DNA of 64,000 bases from Chitinophagaceae bacterium (GCA_947457465.1 CANGWB010000001.1:124001-188000), one strand, 5' to 3'; positions 26,552 to 35,280 are shown, counted from the stretch's first letter. Numbers and translations: made by a program. The notes: generated by a model not told the origin, from the sequence alone.

Positions 26552-28441
26552 TTATGGTGATTTAAAATTTCCCTGATGATCAACAGCCCTCGAGCGGAAC
26601 GGATCGACGAGTCGATCGAGCACAACGGCTAACTCCACCCTGCGGATCGAACGCTCGGCATCCCAAGAGCCAAACCCGGCGTCTGTAAAAAGACTTTGTA
26701 ATTGTGCTTCACTGAAAGATCCTTTCTGAAATTGATCCAAGATCCAGAACAGGTCATTCCCTCGGATCGATCCGGCTTTTTTATGCCCGGGCATATTTCC
26801 GATATATTGTTGCAGTGCAGGCATCAACTCTTCCCATTGAACTATTGAATCGGCATCGAACCAGGTCCGGTTCGCCCAACCCGATGGCTGCAATCGTCCT
26901 TTAATCAAACCCGTCGCACCGATGCGTTGTACGGAAACAAAATGAGCATGCGCCGGTGTGATATCTGCATACGGCATGATGTATGCCTTCGCATCAATTA
27001 AAGATTGCTGAATCTCCCGTACCGGGATCTCAACAGCATGGCGGTTTGATAAAGCAGCTTTTGCCGCAAGTAATCCGGCTGCTTGTCCGGTCAACAGCAC
27101 ACAAGGCTGTAAACGCGTGGTACCATTCACCACGTTACTGACACTGATCGATTTCTCTGCCGCGATGATACCCATGTGTTTTGCGGGGATCAACGATCCG
27201 AGCGGAACATTGAAAGAAGGAACCGGATAGAATCCCAGGTGTTGCGGCGCATTCGGATTTTTCCGATGATGATGATCGATCGGATAATCACCCACCGAAA
27301 TACCGGTGCGATACAGTGGTTCTTCATTTCGGAAAGGACGAGCAATATGCTGGATCTTGAAACGAGTCAACCCTTGCATCCGTCGGCCTTCCCGATGATA
27401 CAGCATCCAGGGCATGCGATCGGCTGTACCGAATTCATCATCCGCCAACGCCAGGTTTCGGAATCCCAATTGATCCTGCAGAAAATAGATGAACCGCAAA
27501 GTCTGCTGCTTCGCAGTTTCCATGGATCGGATCCGATCGGCGGGGGACTGATCGATCAGATTCAGATAGATATCATTGCCATGACCAGGCCAATTGATCA
27601 TGTATTTTTTATTGGGCAGCTTCCCGTACGTGATCATTTTTTGTGCATCCACGTTGGGGGCGATGCGCGATTTGTCATTATAATAATCGGTACACGCAGC
27701 GTCAAATTCACGCGGATCGTAGCCAATGGGACGAACCATTGTACAATCCACCCCTTTACCATAATCTTTCAGTACCGCTGCATAGGTAATGTCCTGAATG
27801 ATGTCATTCGAAGAGGGAACATTTACATCTTCCCCGGTAAGGGCACTGGCCTCCATCCCTACATCGAAAGGAACACCGGCTTTGGCAATGGCATCACCCA
27901 ATTCGGTTCCATCGACCAACTGCGCAGAATGAACGGTCAACTTCTTTCCGGTTTTGAGGTGACGGAATCGGGCGCCTTGAATACGATTTCCTTTTTTCAG
28001 AATCGAAATCAATTCATATCCGTAATGCACTTCCAATCGAGACTCTTTCGATGCCAGCGCTTTGAAAATGCTATCACCTACACGCGGCTCGAAATGCGTA
28101 TTACTCACCCATCCGGTAGCAATGCGATTCGGTCCGCCATATACTTTATACAATTGCTCCCGAAACTCCGACCAGATACCGGATGGCAGCATATGATTTC
28201 CATCGGTTGCAGACACGCCTGCCGACGTAAGCATGCCTCCCAACCAAGGGGTTGACTCCACGATCAGTGTGCGGGCACCACTGCGTGCGGCCTGTATGCC
28301 GGCAGCTGTACCACCTGCACCACCTCCAACGACCAACACATCCACTCGACGCGTCTGAGCAATAGAAGATGCGTTGCTTATCGAAATAAATCCGGCAAGC
28401 AGACAAACGACTGATGATATGAATGAACGTCTTATCGTCAT
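26552..28441 (-). CDS. Secreted FAD-dependent oxidoreductase (PF12831 type)
   Basis: 629 residues with a signal peptide (to about residue 29). VDVLVVGGGAGGTAAGIQAAR is a Rossmann dinucleotide-binding motif, followed by TLIVESTPWLGGMLTSAGVSA, typical of the FAD_oxidored family. ARPFRNEEPLYRTGISVGDYP and GTTRLQPCVLLTGQAAGLLAA are further conserved blocks. The last 60 residues (RSIRRVELAVVLDRLVDPF) faintly resemble an S-layer-homology-like repeat. Such proteins recur in Bacteroidota glycan loci, but the reaction is not established; sugar oxidation is plausible. The ATG overlaps the stop of the epimerase gene by four bases. Confidence 0.78.
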   Translation of the reverse strand: MTIRRSFISSVVCLLAGFISISNASSIAQTRRVDVLVVGGGAGGTAAGIQAARSGARTLIVESTPWLGGMLTSAGVSATDGNHMLPSGIWSEFREQLYKVYGGPNRIATGWVSNTHFEPRVGDSIFKALASKESRLEVHYGYELISILKKGNRIQGARFRHLKTGKKLTVHSAQLVDGTELGDAIAKAGVPFDVGMEASALTGEDVNVPSSNDIIQDITYAAVLKDYGKGVDCTMVRPIGYDPREFDAACTDYYNDKSRIAPNVDAQKMITYGKLPNKKYMINWPGHGNDIYLNLIDQSPADRIRSMETAKQQTLRFIYFLQDQLGFRNLALADDEFGTADRMPWMLYHREGRRMQGLTRFKIQHIARPFRNEEPLYRTGISVGDYPIDHHHRKNPNAPQHLGFYPVPSFNVPLGSLIPAKHMGIIAAEKSISVSNVVNGTTRLQPCVLLTGQAAGLLAAKAALSNRHAVEIPVREIQQSLIDAKAYIMPYADITPAHAHFVSVQRIGATGLIKGRLQPSGWANRTWFDADSIVQWEELMPALQQYIGNMPGHKKAGSIRGNDLFWILDQFQKGSFSEAQLQSLFTDAGFGSWDAERSIRRVELAVVLDRLVDPFRSRAVDHQGNFKSP

Positions 28442-29634
28442 CCGTTTAAAGTGGATAATGTTTTATGAACCTGATACAGCGAACGGGGAATATGAAAACA
28501 TCCTTTCCACTTGCCTCCTTTTAATGGCAACAAGACCTCTCCACGGCGATTCAGATAACCGAACCACTCTCCATTCGGCACATCTCGAAAATGTGACCAG
28601 GTATAATCATGCACTTTTTCAAACCAAGCAGCACAACGAGGATCACCGGTCAGTGCATAGCCCTTCGCCAATCCCACCAGCGTCTCCACATGCACCCACC
28701 ATAATTTCTGATCCCACTCCAATTGCTGCGTTGGATGTCCTTTTATGTCAAGGAAATAAAAGATCCCGCCATATTCTTTATCCCATCCATACTCGAGCGT
28801 GTGCAACAAAATGTCTTTTGCTTTTTCGATCAGCGCCTGATCATTGAAACGCTTGGCCAGATCCATGATGAACCACATCGCTTCGATCGCATGGCCCGGA
28901 TTCAGTACGCGTCCCTCAAAACTATCCGATGGAGTTCCGTCCGGATGCACATTCTCCAGGATCAATCCGGAATCGGACTGATAAAACACATTCATCACCT
29001 GATCGATCACGTGCGGTGCAAATTCATTCACTCGGTCTGCGCCGATCAAATGCTCCAACTCTAAGGAGAGATTGCATAAGATCATGGGCAAACTGAAATT
29101 CTTCAGTGGTCGAGTACCCGGTACCGCCTTACTATAAATACCTTTCCAATCGTCTTGTCGACGAAGAATATTCTCGAACGTATCCAACGCGATCTGCTTC
29201 CATTCATCGCGTGGCTGTATGCGATCCAGTGCCGCAAAGGCCATCGTAGCAAAACAATCACTGAATATATTATATGGCTGCACCAACGGCTTACCCTCTG
29301 CCGTCAACGAGAAATACCAATTACCCTCGGTATCTCTGCCGTGTTTTTTCAAAAACTCCGCGCCCAATAAAGCCGTATGCAACCACTGCGGATTCGGACC
29401 CAAATGCTTGTACATGTAACTGAAACACCAAACCTGACGCCCCTGCAACCAAACAAACTTGTCCGTATCATACACCTTTCCATATCGATCCAAACAAGTA
29501 TAAAAACCACCATTGCGCTCGTCAAGGCTATGCTCCACCCAAAAAGGAAGAATATTGTCCGTCAACTCCGACAAATACAGATCACTGTACCGGGCAATAC
29601 CCGGCGTAGCTACCGTAGCAGCACTGGCAAACAT
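28438..29634 (-). CDS. AGE-family sugar 2-epimerase
   Basis: 398 residues of the (alpha/alpha)6 barrel family that includes N-acylglucosamine 2-epimerase, cellobiose 2-epimerase and mannose isomerases. RNGGFYTCLDRYGKVYDTDK, WLQGRQVWCFSYMYKHLG, VLNPGHAIEAMWFIMDLAKR and KLWWVHVETLVGLAKGY hold the conserved Arg and His residues. With a ROK regulator and GH20-like gene nearby, interconversion of GlcNAc and ManNAc is the best guess. I chose the ATG at 29634; a TTG at 29670 would add 12 residues. No signal peptide is convincing, so it should be cytoplasmic. It is the first gene of the susCD operon. Confidence 0.82.
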   Translation of the reverse strand: MFASAATVATPGIARYSDLYLSELTDNILPFWVEHSLDERNGGFYTCLDRYGKVYDTDKFVWLQGRQVWCFSYMYKHLGPNPQWLHTALLGAEFLKKHGRDTEGNWYFSLTAEGKPLVQPYNIFSDCFATMAFAALDRIQPRDEWKQIALDTFENILRRQDDWKGIYSKAVPGTRPLKNFSLPMILCNLSLELEHLIGADRVNEFAPHVIDQVMNVFYQSDSGLILENVHPDGTPSDSFEGRVLNPGHAIEAMWFIMDLAKRFNDQALIEKAKDILLHTLEYGWDKEYGGIFYFLDIKGHPTQQLEWDQKLWWVHVETLVGLAKGYALTGDPRCAAWFEKVHDYTWSHFRDVPNGEWFGYLNRRGEVLLPLKGGKWKGCFHIPRSLYQVHKTLSTLNG

Positions 29635-29799
29635 GGCAAGCAATTGGTTAAAAAATAGAGAAGCCTCCAAAAGAACATAAAATATTTATACAACAGGCAT
29701 AACTTTTTAATTTTTTTTATTAATAGACAAGATTTTAGGGCCTTATTTACGCAAATTCTTTAGTTTTCCTGTCCGCCTGAAGAATGCGGATCATCATCT
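29635..29799. promoter_or_regulatory. Divergent control region of the susCD operon and ROK gene
   Basis: Strongly AT-rich 165-base region. TAGTTTTC at 29761-29768 is a 7-of-8 match to the Bacteroidota -7 box facing the ROK gene. TTAAT (29707-29711) and ATTAA (29719-29723) form a short palindrome resembling the core of the one at 14304-14327. Both could be operator sites, but such AT-rich matches are weak evidence. Confidence 0.4.
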
Positions 29800-31032
29800 A
29801 TGGCCAGCCATCTTCGATTATTTGAGGTTTTCAGCGATGAGAACGCCTCCGGAGTGGTTTTCAAGAATCGATCTCTCAAGAGACTGATAATCAATACTAT
29901 AGACCAAAATGGACATTCCACCATCACGGAACTGAGCCGGGAACTGAATACCAGTGTGCCTAAGGTGACCAGTCTGGTCAATGAATTGATCGAGGATGGG
30001 TTATTGAAAGATGAAGGCAAATTCGATTCTACGGGGGGGCGACGGGCCAGTATATATGGACTGGTTTCGGAGGCTTGTTATTTCATCGGGGTGGACGTGA
30101 AGCGGTATTACGTCAACCTGGGACTGTTGAACTTCAAAAAACACTTGGTTGATCTTCGGGAGAAGATCCCGTTCAAGTTGGAGAATACCCCGGAGTCATT
30201 ACAGCAGTTACTGACCATCATTCGAAACTTCATCACCGAGCAAAAGATCAAAAGAGAAAAGATCCTGAGTGTGGGCATCAATTTATCGGGACGGATCAAT
30301 CACACGAACGGATACAGTTATAGTTATTTCCATTTTCATGAAGAGCCGCTCGCGACCGTCATTGAAAAGGAGATCGGTATCCCCGTGGTGTTGGAGAATG
30401 ACTCCCGCGCCATGGCCTATGGAGAGTATTGTGGTTCAGACATGCAGAATAGGCGCAATGTATTGTTCGTGAACATGGACTATGGAATCGGTCTGGGTAT
30501 TTTGATCGATGGCAAACTCTATTACGGTAAATCCGGTTTCAGTGGGGAATTCGGACACATCCCATTTTTTGAAAATGAAGTGCTCTGTCACTGCGGAAAA
30601 AAAGGATGCCTGGAAACCGAGGCCTCGGGTATGGCCTTGATACGAAAATTCCGGGAGCGGATCGAACAAGGGTCGAGCTCATCGGCCATGCGAAAGAAAA
30701 AAGATGTCAGTGAGATCACCTTGCTCGACATCATTCAGGCGGCACAAAATGAAGACATTCTCTCCATCGAGATCCTGGCCGATATCGGTGAGAAACTCGG
30801 AAAGGGCATCGCCATGCTGATTAATGTATTCAATCCGGAACTATTGATACTGGGCGGAACCTTATCTGAAACGGGCGACTATCTCCGATTGCCCATACGA
30901 AGTGCCGTAAATAAATACTCACTGAGTTTGGTGAACAGCGACACACAGTTATCACTCTCCAAATTGGGTGAACGAGCGGGTGTCATGGGCGCTTGCATCA
31001 TCGCCCGCAATAAAGTCCTGTATCGTTACTGA
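29800..31032 (+). CDS. ROK-family transcriptional regulator (NagC/XylR type)
   Basis: 410 residues. An N-terminal winged helix (about residues 25-85, with STITELSRELNTSVPKVTSLV) is joined to a ROK sugar-binding domain. That domain shows FVNMDYGIGLGILIDGKLYYG, GEFGHIPF, and the zinc motif CHCGKKGCLE near residue 263. Both the sugar-contacting GxFGH element and the zinc ligands are intact, so it probably senses a free sugar such as GlcNAc or a derivative. It is divergent from the epimerase-susCD operon, the usual place for a local regulator. Its 3' end overlaps the convergent DUF420 gene by 7 bases. Confidence 0.88.
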   Translation: MASHLRLFEVFSDENASGVVFKNRSLKRLIINTIDQNGHSTITELSRELNTSVPKVTSLVNELIEDGLLKDEGKFDSTGGRRASIYGLVSEACYFIGVDVKRYYVNLGLLNFKKHLVDLREKIPFKLENTPESLQQLLTIIRNFITEQKIKREKILSVGINLSGRINHTNGYSYSYFHFHEEPLATVIEKEIGIPVVLENDSRAMAYGEYCGSDMQNRRNVLFVNMDYGIGLGILIDGKLYYGKSGFSGEFGHIPFFENEVLCHCGKKGCLETEASGMALIRKFRERIEQGSSSSAMRKKKDVSEITLLDIIQAAQNEDILSIEILADIGEKLGKGIAMLINVFNPELLILGGTLSETGDYLRLPIRSAVNKYSLSLVNSDTQLSLSKLGERAGVMGACIIARNKVLYRY

Positions 31033-31568
31033 TAATACGGACTGATCAATAGGTATACAATCACACCGGTTACCGCCACATAAAACCAGATCGGCCAAGT
31101 GTAGCGAACCAGTTTTTTATGGGCTGACCATTCTCCGATCAGTGCCCGATAGGCAGAAAATAAAATGAACGGAAGGATAAGTCCCGCCAATGGAATATGC
31201 GTGAACAGGATCAGATAGTAAACGGTGCGGATAGTACCCTCGCCTCCGAATGCTGTTTCACCGGCAAACAGATGGTGTGCGATGTAGCTGACCAGAAATA
31301 AGACAGACAGCAACATGGCCGTCATCATCATTCGCTTGTGCAGCAAATAGTTTTTGGACTTCACGCTGAACAACCCGCCTAACAGCAACACCGCTACCAA
31401 CGAATTGATCACGGCATTGGCCTTGGCAAATACATGCACATCAAAGCCCAGATCGACTTTGAGTTGGATACGTCCCAAGATCACGACGGCAGCGAATACA
31501 ATGGCTGAGAAAGTAAAGATCAATACCCGCGCTTTCGCATCATTTTTCTTCCATACAGGTGCTAACAT
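31026..31568 (-). CDS. DUF420 membrane protein, oxidase assembly
   Basis: 180 residues with five predicted helices, matching DUF420 (CtaM-like), found beside haem-copper oxidase genes and linked to oxidase maturation in other bacteria. Histidines near helix ends (HKRMMMTAMLLSV-type region, FTHIPLAGLILPF) fit the family. It is the last gene of the respiratory supercluster, 1 base after the SCO gene. Confidence 0.82.
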   Translation of the reverse strand: MLAPVWKKNDAKARVLIFTFSAIVFAAVVILGRIQLKVDLGFDVHVFAKANAVINSLVAVLLLGGLFSVKSKNYLLHKRMMMTAMLLSVLFLVSYIAHHLFAGETAFGGEGTIRTVYYLILFTHIPLAGLILPFILFSAYRALIGEWSAHKKLVRYTWPIWFYVAVTGVIVYLLISPYYQ

Positions 31569-31569
31569 A

Positions 31570-32367
31570 TCAGCGTGATTTTTTTAAGAGAAACAATAAA
31601 AGGAACACCCCGAATAAGGCAGCCAAAAAAGCAAAGGCTATGATCGGAAGTTTTCCGGACAGGAAAAATTCTCGATTCGGATCTTTTTCCATCGTGAGCA
31701 GCACCAGATCGTTCGAAAGTTCTTTCAGCTCCATCGAATCCAATCCACTGTAATAACCGCGTACGCGTCGACTCGGATCGACCAGCACGAACTTGTCGCT
31801 ATGTACAAAATTGGAATCAACACCCTCTCCATCGATCAAGCCAAGCTTGATCTCCTCCAGTACAAACTGGTAGATCGAATCGCGGTTGCCGGTCAGTATC
31901 CACCATTGTTCCGGATTCACCTGGAATCGATCGGCCCAATGTTTGATCCGCTCCAAACTGTCTCGTTCCGGATCGATACTGATCGAAATGAAGTGCACGC
32001 GCTTGTTGGTCTTATCTCCCACTCGCTTGCCATTGTGGATCGACTCGGCCATTCGCTTCATGTTCATGGTCATAGCCGGACAGATCGTGGGGCAACGAGT
32101 AAAGAAAAAATCCATGACCAGGATCTTGCCTCGTAAACTATCAAAGGTGACAGTGTCCCCGAGTTGATTGATCAGCTTAGGTTCCTCAACCTGATGCCAA
32201 ACGGTATCAAGCACTTGCTTACCCTTTACCACCCGCTGCACGACTGAATCAGGGAAATAATGACGTGGCATCTGTGTAGCAGATCCACTTAGGTCAGACA
32301 CAATAAAGTAGGCAACAAGCGGCACAAAGAGTGCCAGTAGTATTGCAAGAAAAGCGCGTTTGTTCAA
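31570..32367 (-). CDS. SCO1/SenC copper chaperone
   Basis: 265 residues. N-terminal membrane anchor (about 5-25), thioredoxin-like domain with the copper motif FFTRCPTICPAMTMNM near residue 92 and the third ligand His in NFVHSDKFVLVDPSRRVRG, then a C-terminal membrane helix before FLLKKSR. SCO proteins deliver copper to the CuA site of subunit II, matching coxB upstream. The second, C-terminal helix is unusual for SCO1 but seen in some Bacteroidota members. The start is TTG; no ATG fits. Confidence 0.87.
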   Translation of the reverse strand: MNKRAFLAILLALFVPLVAYFIVSDLSGSATQMPRHYFPDSVVQRVVKGKQVLDTVWHQVEEPKLINQLGDTVTFDSLRGKILVMDFFFTRCPTICPAMTMNMKRMAESIHNGKRVGDKTNKRVHFISISIDPERDSLERIKHWADRFQVNPEQWWILTGNRDSIYQFVLEEIKLGLIDGEGVDSNFVHSDKFVLVDPSRRVRGYYSGLDSMELKELSNDLVLLTMEKDPNREFFLSGKLPIIAFAFLAALFGVFLLLFLLKKSR

Positions 32368-32374
32368 AAACTAG

Positions 32375-32797
32375 TTATTTATGTGCGCCATGCTTAGCCG
32401 GCATGGTGCTCTCCTGAAAATGTCTGTCGTACTTATTCCGGAGATTCTTATATGAACTGCCGTCCCAGATGAAGGCCGTGATGAACCATACGAACAGCAA
32501 CAGAGGCACAACAATGGTCATGATCATGTTACGGAGCTCATCACCCAAGTGCATGAATACCGCTACGATGTAATAGGCTTTGGCCAACGTCAGGATGCAC
32601 ACCATGCCTTTGAACATCAGCACAAGCAATTCACTTGGATTCTCTCCCTTGTGAATGTTGTAGATCGCCAAACCGATCAAGAGTTCAATGATCGTGACGA
32701 CCGACAACAAGATCGTTGTGTTTCGAACACGCTTCTTGAACGTTTCGTTATCAACGTGATGGTGTACGGTTACTTCTTCAAAAGCTGGATGTTGCAT
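32375..32797 (-). CDS. Cytochrome c oxidase subunit IV family protein
   Basis: 140 residues with three helices (about residues 27-48, 57-78 and 90-110), the bacterial subunit IV layout. The first, hydrophilic part has HHHVDNETFKKRVRNTTILL. ATG at 32797 gives MQHPAFEEV; a TTG two codons upstream is less likely. It lies between the SCO and subunit III genes. A short heptamer tandem (32807-32841) lies just upstream. Confidence 0.82.
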   Translation of the reverse strand: MQHPAFEEVTVHHHVDNETFKKRVRNTTILLSVVTIIELLIGLAIYNIHKGENPSELLVLMFKGMVCILTLAKAYYIVAVFMHLGDELRNMIMTIVVPLLLFVWFITAFIWDGSSYKNLRNKYDRHFQESTMPAKHGAHK

Positions 32798-32806
32798 ATT
32801 CAATTA

Positions 32807-32841
32807 GTTCAGGGTTCAGAGTTCAAAGTTGTAGTTGAGGA
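32807..32841. repeat. Short intergenic heptamer tandem F
   Basis: GTTCAGG, GTTCAGA, GTTCAAA, GTTGTAG and TTGAGGA follow each other with a strict 7-base period in the 46-base gap between the subunit IV and subunit III genes. There is no inverted partner arm. It resembles one arm of the larger heptamer elements. Confidence 0.55.
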
Positions 32842-32843
32842 TT

Positions 32844-33725
32844 TTAGATCAGATAGAAGCAAAGGAATACAAATACCCATACCAGATCTACGAAGTGCCA
32901 GTACAGTCCGGCCTTTTCGATCATCAGATAATGACCTCTCTTGGCGAACACATCTTTCTGTGTCATGATCAGCATAACAATATTGATGATCACGCCGGAG
33001 AATACGTGGAAACCGTGGAAGCCGGTGATACCGTAGAAATATCCGCCGAAAGCAACCGGACCATTCTTACGGATGTGCAAGGAATCGAGGTTGGCAGAAA
33101 CGGTCTTCATCAAGTCAGCATGACTCAACTTAGCAGCTGCTTCATGTGTCATGTTATGATCACTCAAATGAGCCAGATTCACCAGCGTCTCATGCGGTGT
33201 CTTGGCCAAGGCCGCCATAGCAGCTTCATTGGAAACCAGATCACCCCAGGGGTTAACGCTTGTGGTTTGACCAACGATCGCGAGTTGTCCGTCCATCAGT
33301 ACAGCATGCTCTCCGGTGATCAAGTGATGCCACTCCCAAGCCTGACAACCCAAGAAGGCAGCACCACCGATGATGGTCCAGAATAACCATTTAACTACGC
33401 CTTTTTTATCATTGTTATGTCCTGCATGTACGGCCAACACCATGGTCACCGAGCTGATGATCAGGATGAAGGTCATCACACTCACGAAAGCCAGCGGAAG
33501 ATTCGCATGTCCGGCTCCGGGGAATGCATTGAACACCACGTTGGGATCTGGCCAGAAATTCTGACTGAAACGAATGGTTCCGTAGGAGATCAGAAACGCA
33601 CCGAACGTAAAGGCATCACTCATAAGGAAGTACCACATCATGAGTTTACCATACTCGAGGTTGAAGGGGCTTTTACCGCCGCTCCACCATTTCGGATGCT
33701 GAACGTGTGCTGTTGTTGTCGACAT
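32844..33725 (-). CDS. coxC: Cytochrome c oxidase subunit III with a large insert
   Basis: 293 residues. Helices before residue 140 include WYFLMSDAFTFGAFLISYGT, and the C-terminal part has YGITGFHGFHVFSGVIIN and GLYWHFVDLVWVFVFLCFYL, the subunit III signature. Between them (about 140-222) lies a hydrophilic, His-rich, alanine-rich stretch with no counterpart in the classic protein. Subunit III stabilises subunit I and its proton pathway. The ATG at 33725 is preferred to 33752. A second, shorter subunit III gene lies 30 bases upstream. Confidence 0.88.
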   Translation of the reverse strand: MSTTTAHVQHPKWWSGGKSPFNLEYGKLMMWYFLMSDAFTFGAFLISYGTIRFSQNFWPDPNVVFNAFPGAGHANLPLAFVSVMTFILIISSVTMVLAVHAGHNNDKKGVVKWLFWTIIGGAAFLGCQAWEWHHLITGEHAVLMDGQLAIVGQTTSVNPWGDLVSNEAAMAALAKTPHETLVNLAHLSDHNMTHEAAAKLSHADLMKTVSANLDSLHIRKNGPVAFGGYFYGITGFHGFHVFSGVIINIVMLIMTQKDVFAKRGHYLMIEKAGLYWHFVDLVWVFVFLCFYLI

Positions 33726-33755
33726 GCTTATACCGTTTATCGAATGTTTCAATTT

Positions 33756-34337
33756 TTATTGTCCGCTTCCCACCACGAGGAAGAAGACGAACAGATAGAT
33801 CCACAAGAGATCTACAAAATGCCAATAGGTTGCCGCGATCTCCACGGGTACAGGACTGTAGTTCTTCACTGCACCTGCGAATGAACGGATCGCCATGATG
33901 ATCAACACGATCACCCCGGCCAATACGTGCAGCGCATGCAATCCGAAGATCACATACAGAAACTGTCCGGCTCCGGCTCCCTGAAACGTCACCTGCTTCG
34001 ACCACAACTCCTGAAAACCGATCCACTGCGACGCCACAAATGCCACACCGAGCAGTAAGGTCACCAACATCCACAAGCGGTAATTCCTCATTACGCGCTC
34101 ACGAAATGATTTCAACGCCAGCTGCATGGTGCCACTGCTGATCAACATGAGAATGGTGGAGGCCGTGAACCATACGGGCATGGTAACAGGCTTCCAGTTC
34201 ACCTGATTGCTCTTCACAATGAAGGCACTGGTGAGACCGGCGAACATCATCAGCAAGCTTCCGATAGCTACCCAAAGGGTGAACTTATGCGGATGCATGC
34301 GCTTTTGTTCTGTCTTATTGGTCATACTCATGTTCAT
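33756..34337 (-). CDS. Cytochrome c oxidase subunit III-like protein, short form
   Basis: 193 residues with five helices. FTLWVAIGSLLMMFAGLTSAF opens the membrane part and GLHALHVLAGVIVLIIMAI and TYWHFVDLLWIYLFVFFLV close it, as in haem-copper oxidase subunit III. It lacks the insert of its neighbour. Paired long and short subunit III genes are usual in Bacteroidota oxidase clusters; whether both enter one complex is not visible. Three in-frame ATGs lie within the first five codons, so the exact start is open. Confidence 0.86.
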   Translation of the reverse strand: MNMSMTNKTEQKRMHPHKFTLWVAIGSLLMMFAGLTSAFIVKSNQVNWKPVTMPVWFTASTILMLISSGTMQLALKSFRERVMRNYRLWMLVTLLLGVAFVASQWIGFQELWSKQVTFQGAGAGQFLYVIFGLHALHVLAGVIVLIIMAIRSFAGAVKNYSPVPVEIAATYWHFVDLLWIYLFVFFLVVGSGQ

Positions 34338-34342
34338 CTTCG

Positions 34343-34366
34343 ATCCATCTATCCATTTATCCGACT
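34343..34366. repeat. Short tandem G around the ctaB stop
   Basis: ATCCATCT, ATCCATTT and ATCCGACT repeat with an 8-base period and span the ctaB stop codon at 34357-34359 and part of the gap to the next gene. Confidence 0.4.
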
Positions 34367-35280
34367 GTTATTTTACTGAGCAACCAGCTCAGCATCACAA
34401 CAGGTAAATACAAATAACTACCAAACATCACACGGCGGGCCTGCTTCACATCCATGCCGTTGTAGAGTTGCACACAACGAGCAATCATGAAAACATTCGA
34501 CAGGATCACCAATCCAAGCCCTATTTGTCCGCTCACAGAACCATACTCACAGATCCCGGAGAAATAAGGCAACAAGGTAACGGGCACCAGCAACAGTGAA
34601 TACAAAACTGTTTGCAACGCAGTGAAGCGGGTGGGACCTTGATCGGCCGGAAGCAATTTGAATCCTACAGCCGAATAATCACGATGAGCCACCCAAGCGA
34701 TCGCCCAAAAATGCGGAAACTGCCAGAAGAACTGGAACGCGAACACGATCCATCCTCCCAAACTCAATTCACCCTCACCCGCTGTCCACCCGATCAAACA
34801 AGGCAAGGCCCCGGGGATCGCACCCATGAGAACAGCCATCGAGCTGACTTTCTTCATTGGGGTGTAGACGAATGCGTAGAGGAATAAACTGATGGCAGCC
34901 AACACAGCCGTAAGTGTATTGAAGGCCCAACCGAGCCAACCTACACCTAATACACCGGTCACGATCGCAAAGATCCATCCGGCCTGTACCGACATTCTAC
35001 CGGATGCGATGGGTCGGGAAGCGGTTCGCTTCATTCCGGCATCGGTGTCCTTTTCAGCACACTGATTCATCGCATTAGCACTGCCTGTTACCAAAAATCC
35101 ACTGACAAAGAGCGTTAGTATCCGGTAGAGCGGGTCGGCGAACGACTCGTAACCGCGGGTGAGCATAAAACTCACCACACTGCTGAACACCACCAGGATA
35201 CTCAGCGAAGGCTTGGTCAACGTCCAATAATCACGAAGTCTGGCCAACGCTGAATGTTTTATCGGTCGGTCTGCGATCAA
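34357..35280 (-). CDS. ctaB: Protohaem IX farnesyltransferase
   Basis: 307 residues, UbiA superfamily, makes haem O from haem B in the membrane, the first step to the haem A of aa3-type oxidases. NAMNQCAEKDTDAGMKRT is the polyprenyl-diphosphate motif and SRPIASGRM follows. YTPMKKVSSMAVLMGAIPGA is the second conserved region. The TTG start overlaps the coxA stop as TTGA, and no ATG fits. A haem A synthase (CtaA) is not in this window. Confidence 0.9.
   Translation of the reverse strand: MIADRPIKHSALARLRDYWTLTKPSLSILVVFSSVVSFMLTRGYESFADPLYRILTLFVSGFLVTGSANAMNQCAEKDTDAGMKRTASRPIASGRMSVQAGWIFAIVTGVLGVGWLGWAFNTLTAVLAAISLFLYAFVYTPMKKVSSMAVLMGAIPGALPCLIGWTAGEGELSLGGWIVFAFQFFWQFPHFWAIAWVAHRDYSAVGFKLLPADQGPTRFTALQTVLYSLLLVPVTLLPYFSGICEYGSVSGQIGLGLVILSNVFMIARCVQLYNGMDVKQARRVMFGSYLYLPVVMLSWLLSKITVG

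Noticed and set aside
27176-28255. Long plus-strand open frame (359 codons) opposite the FAD oxidoreductase gene
   Set aside because: It lies wholly inside a gene with clear domain motifs on the other strand and has an unlikely, Ile/Arg-rich composition; an antisense shadow.
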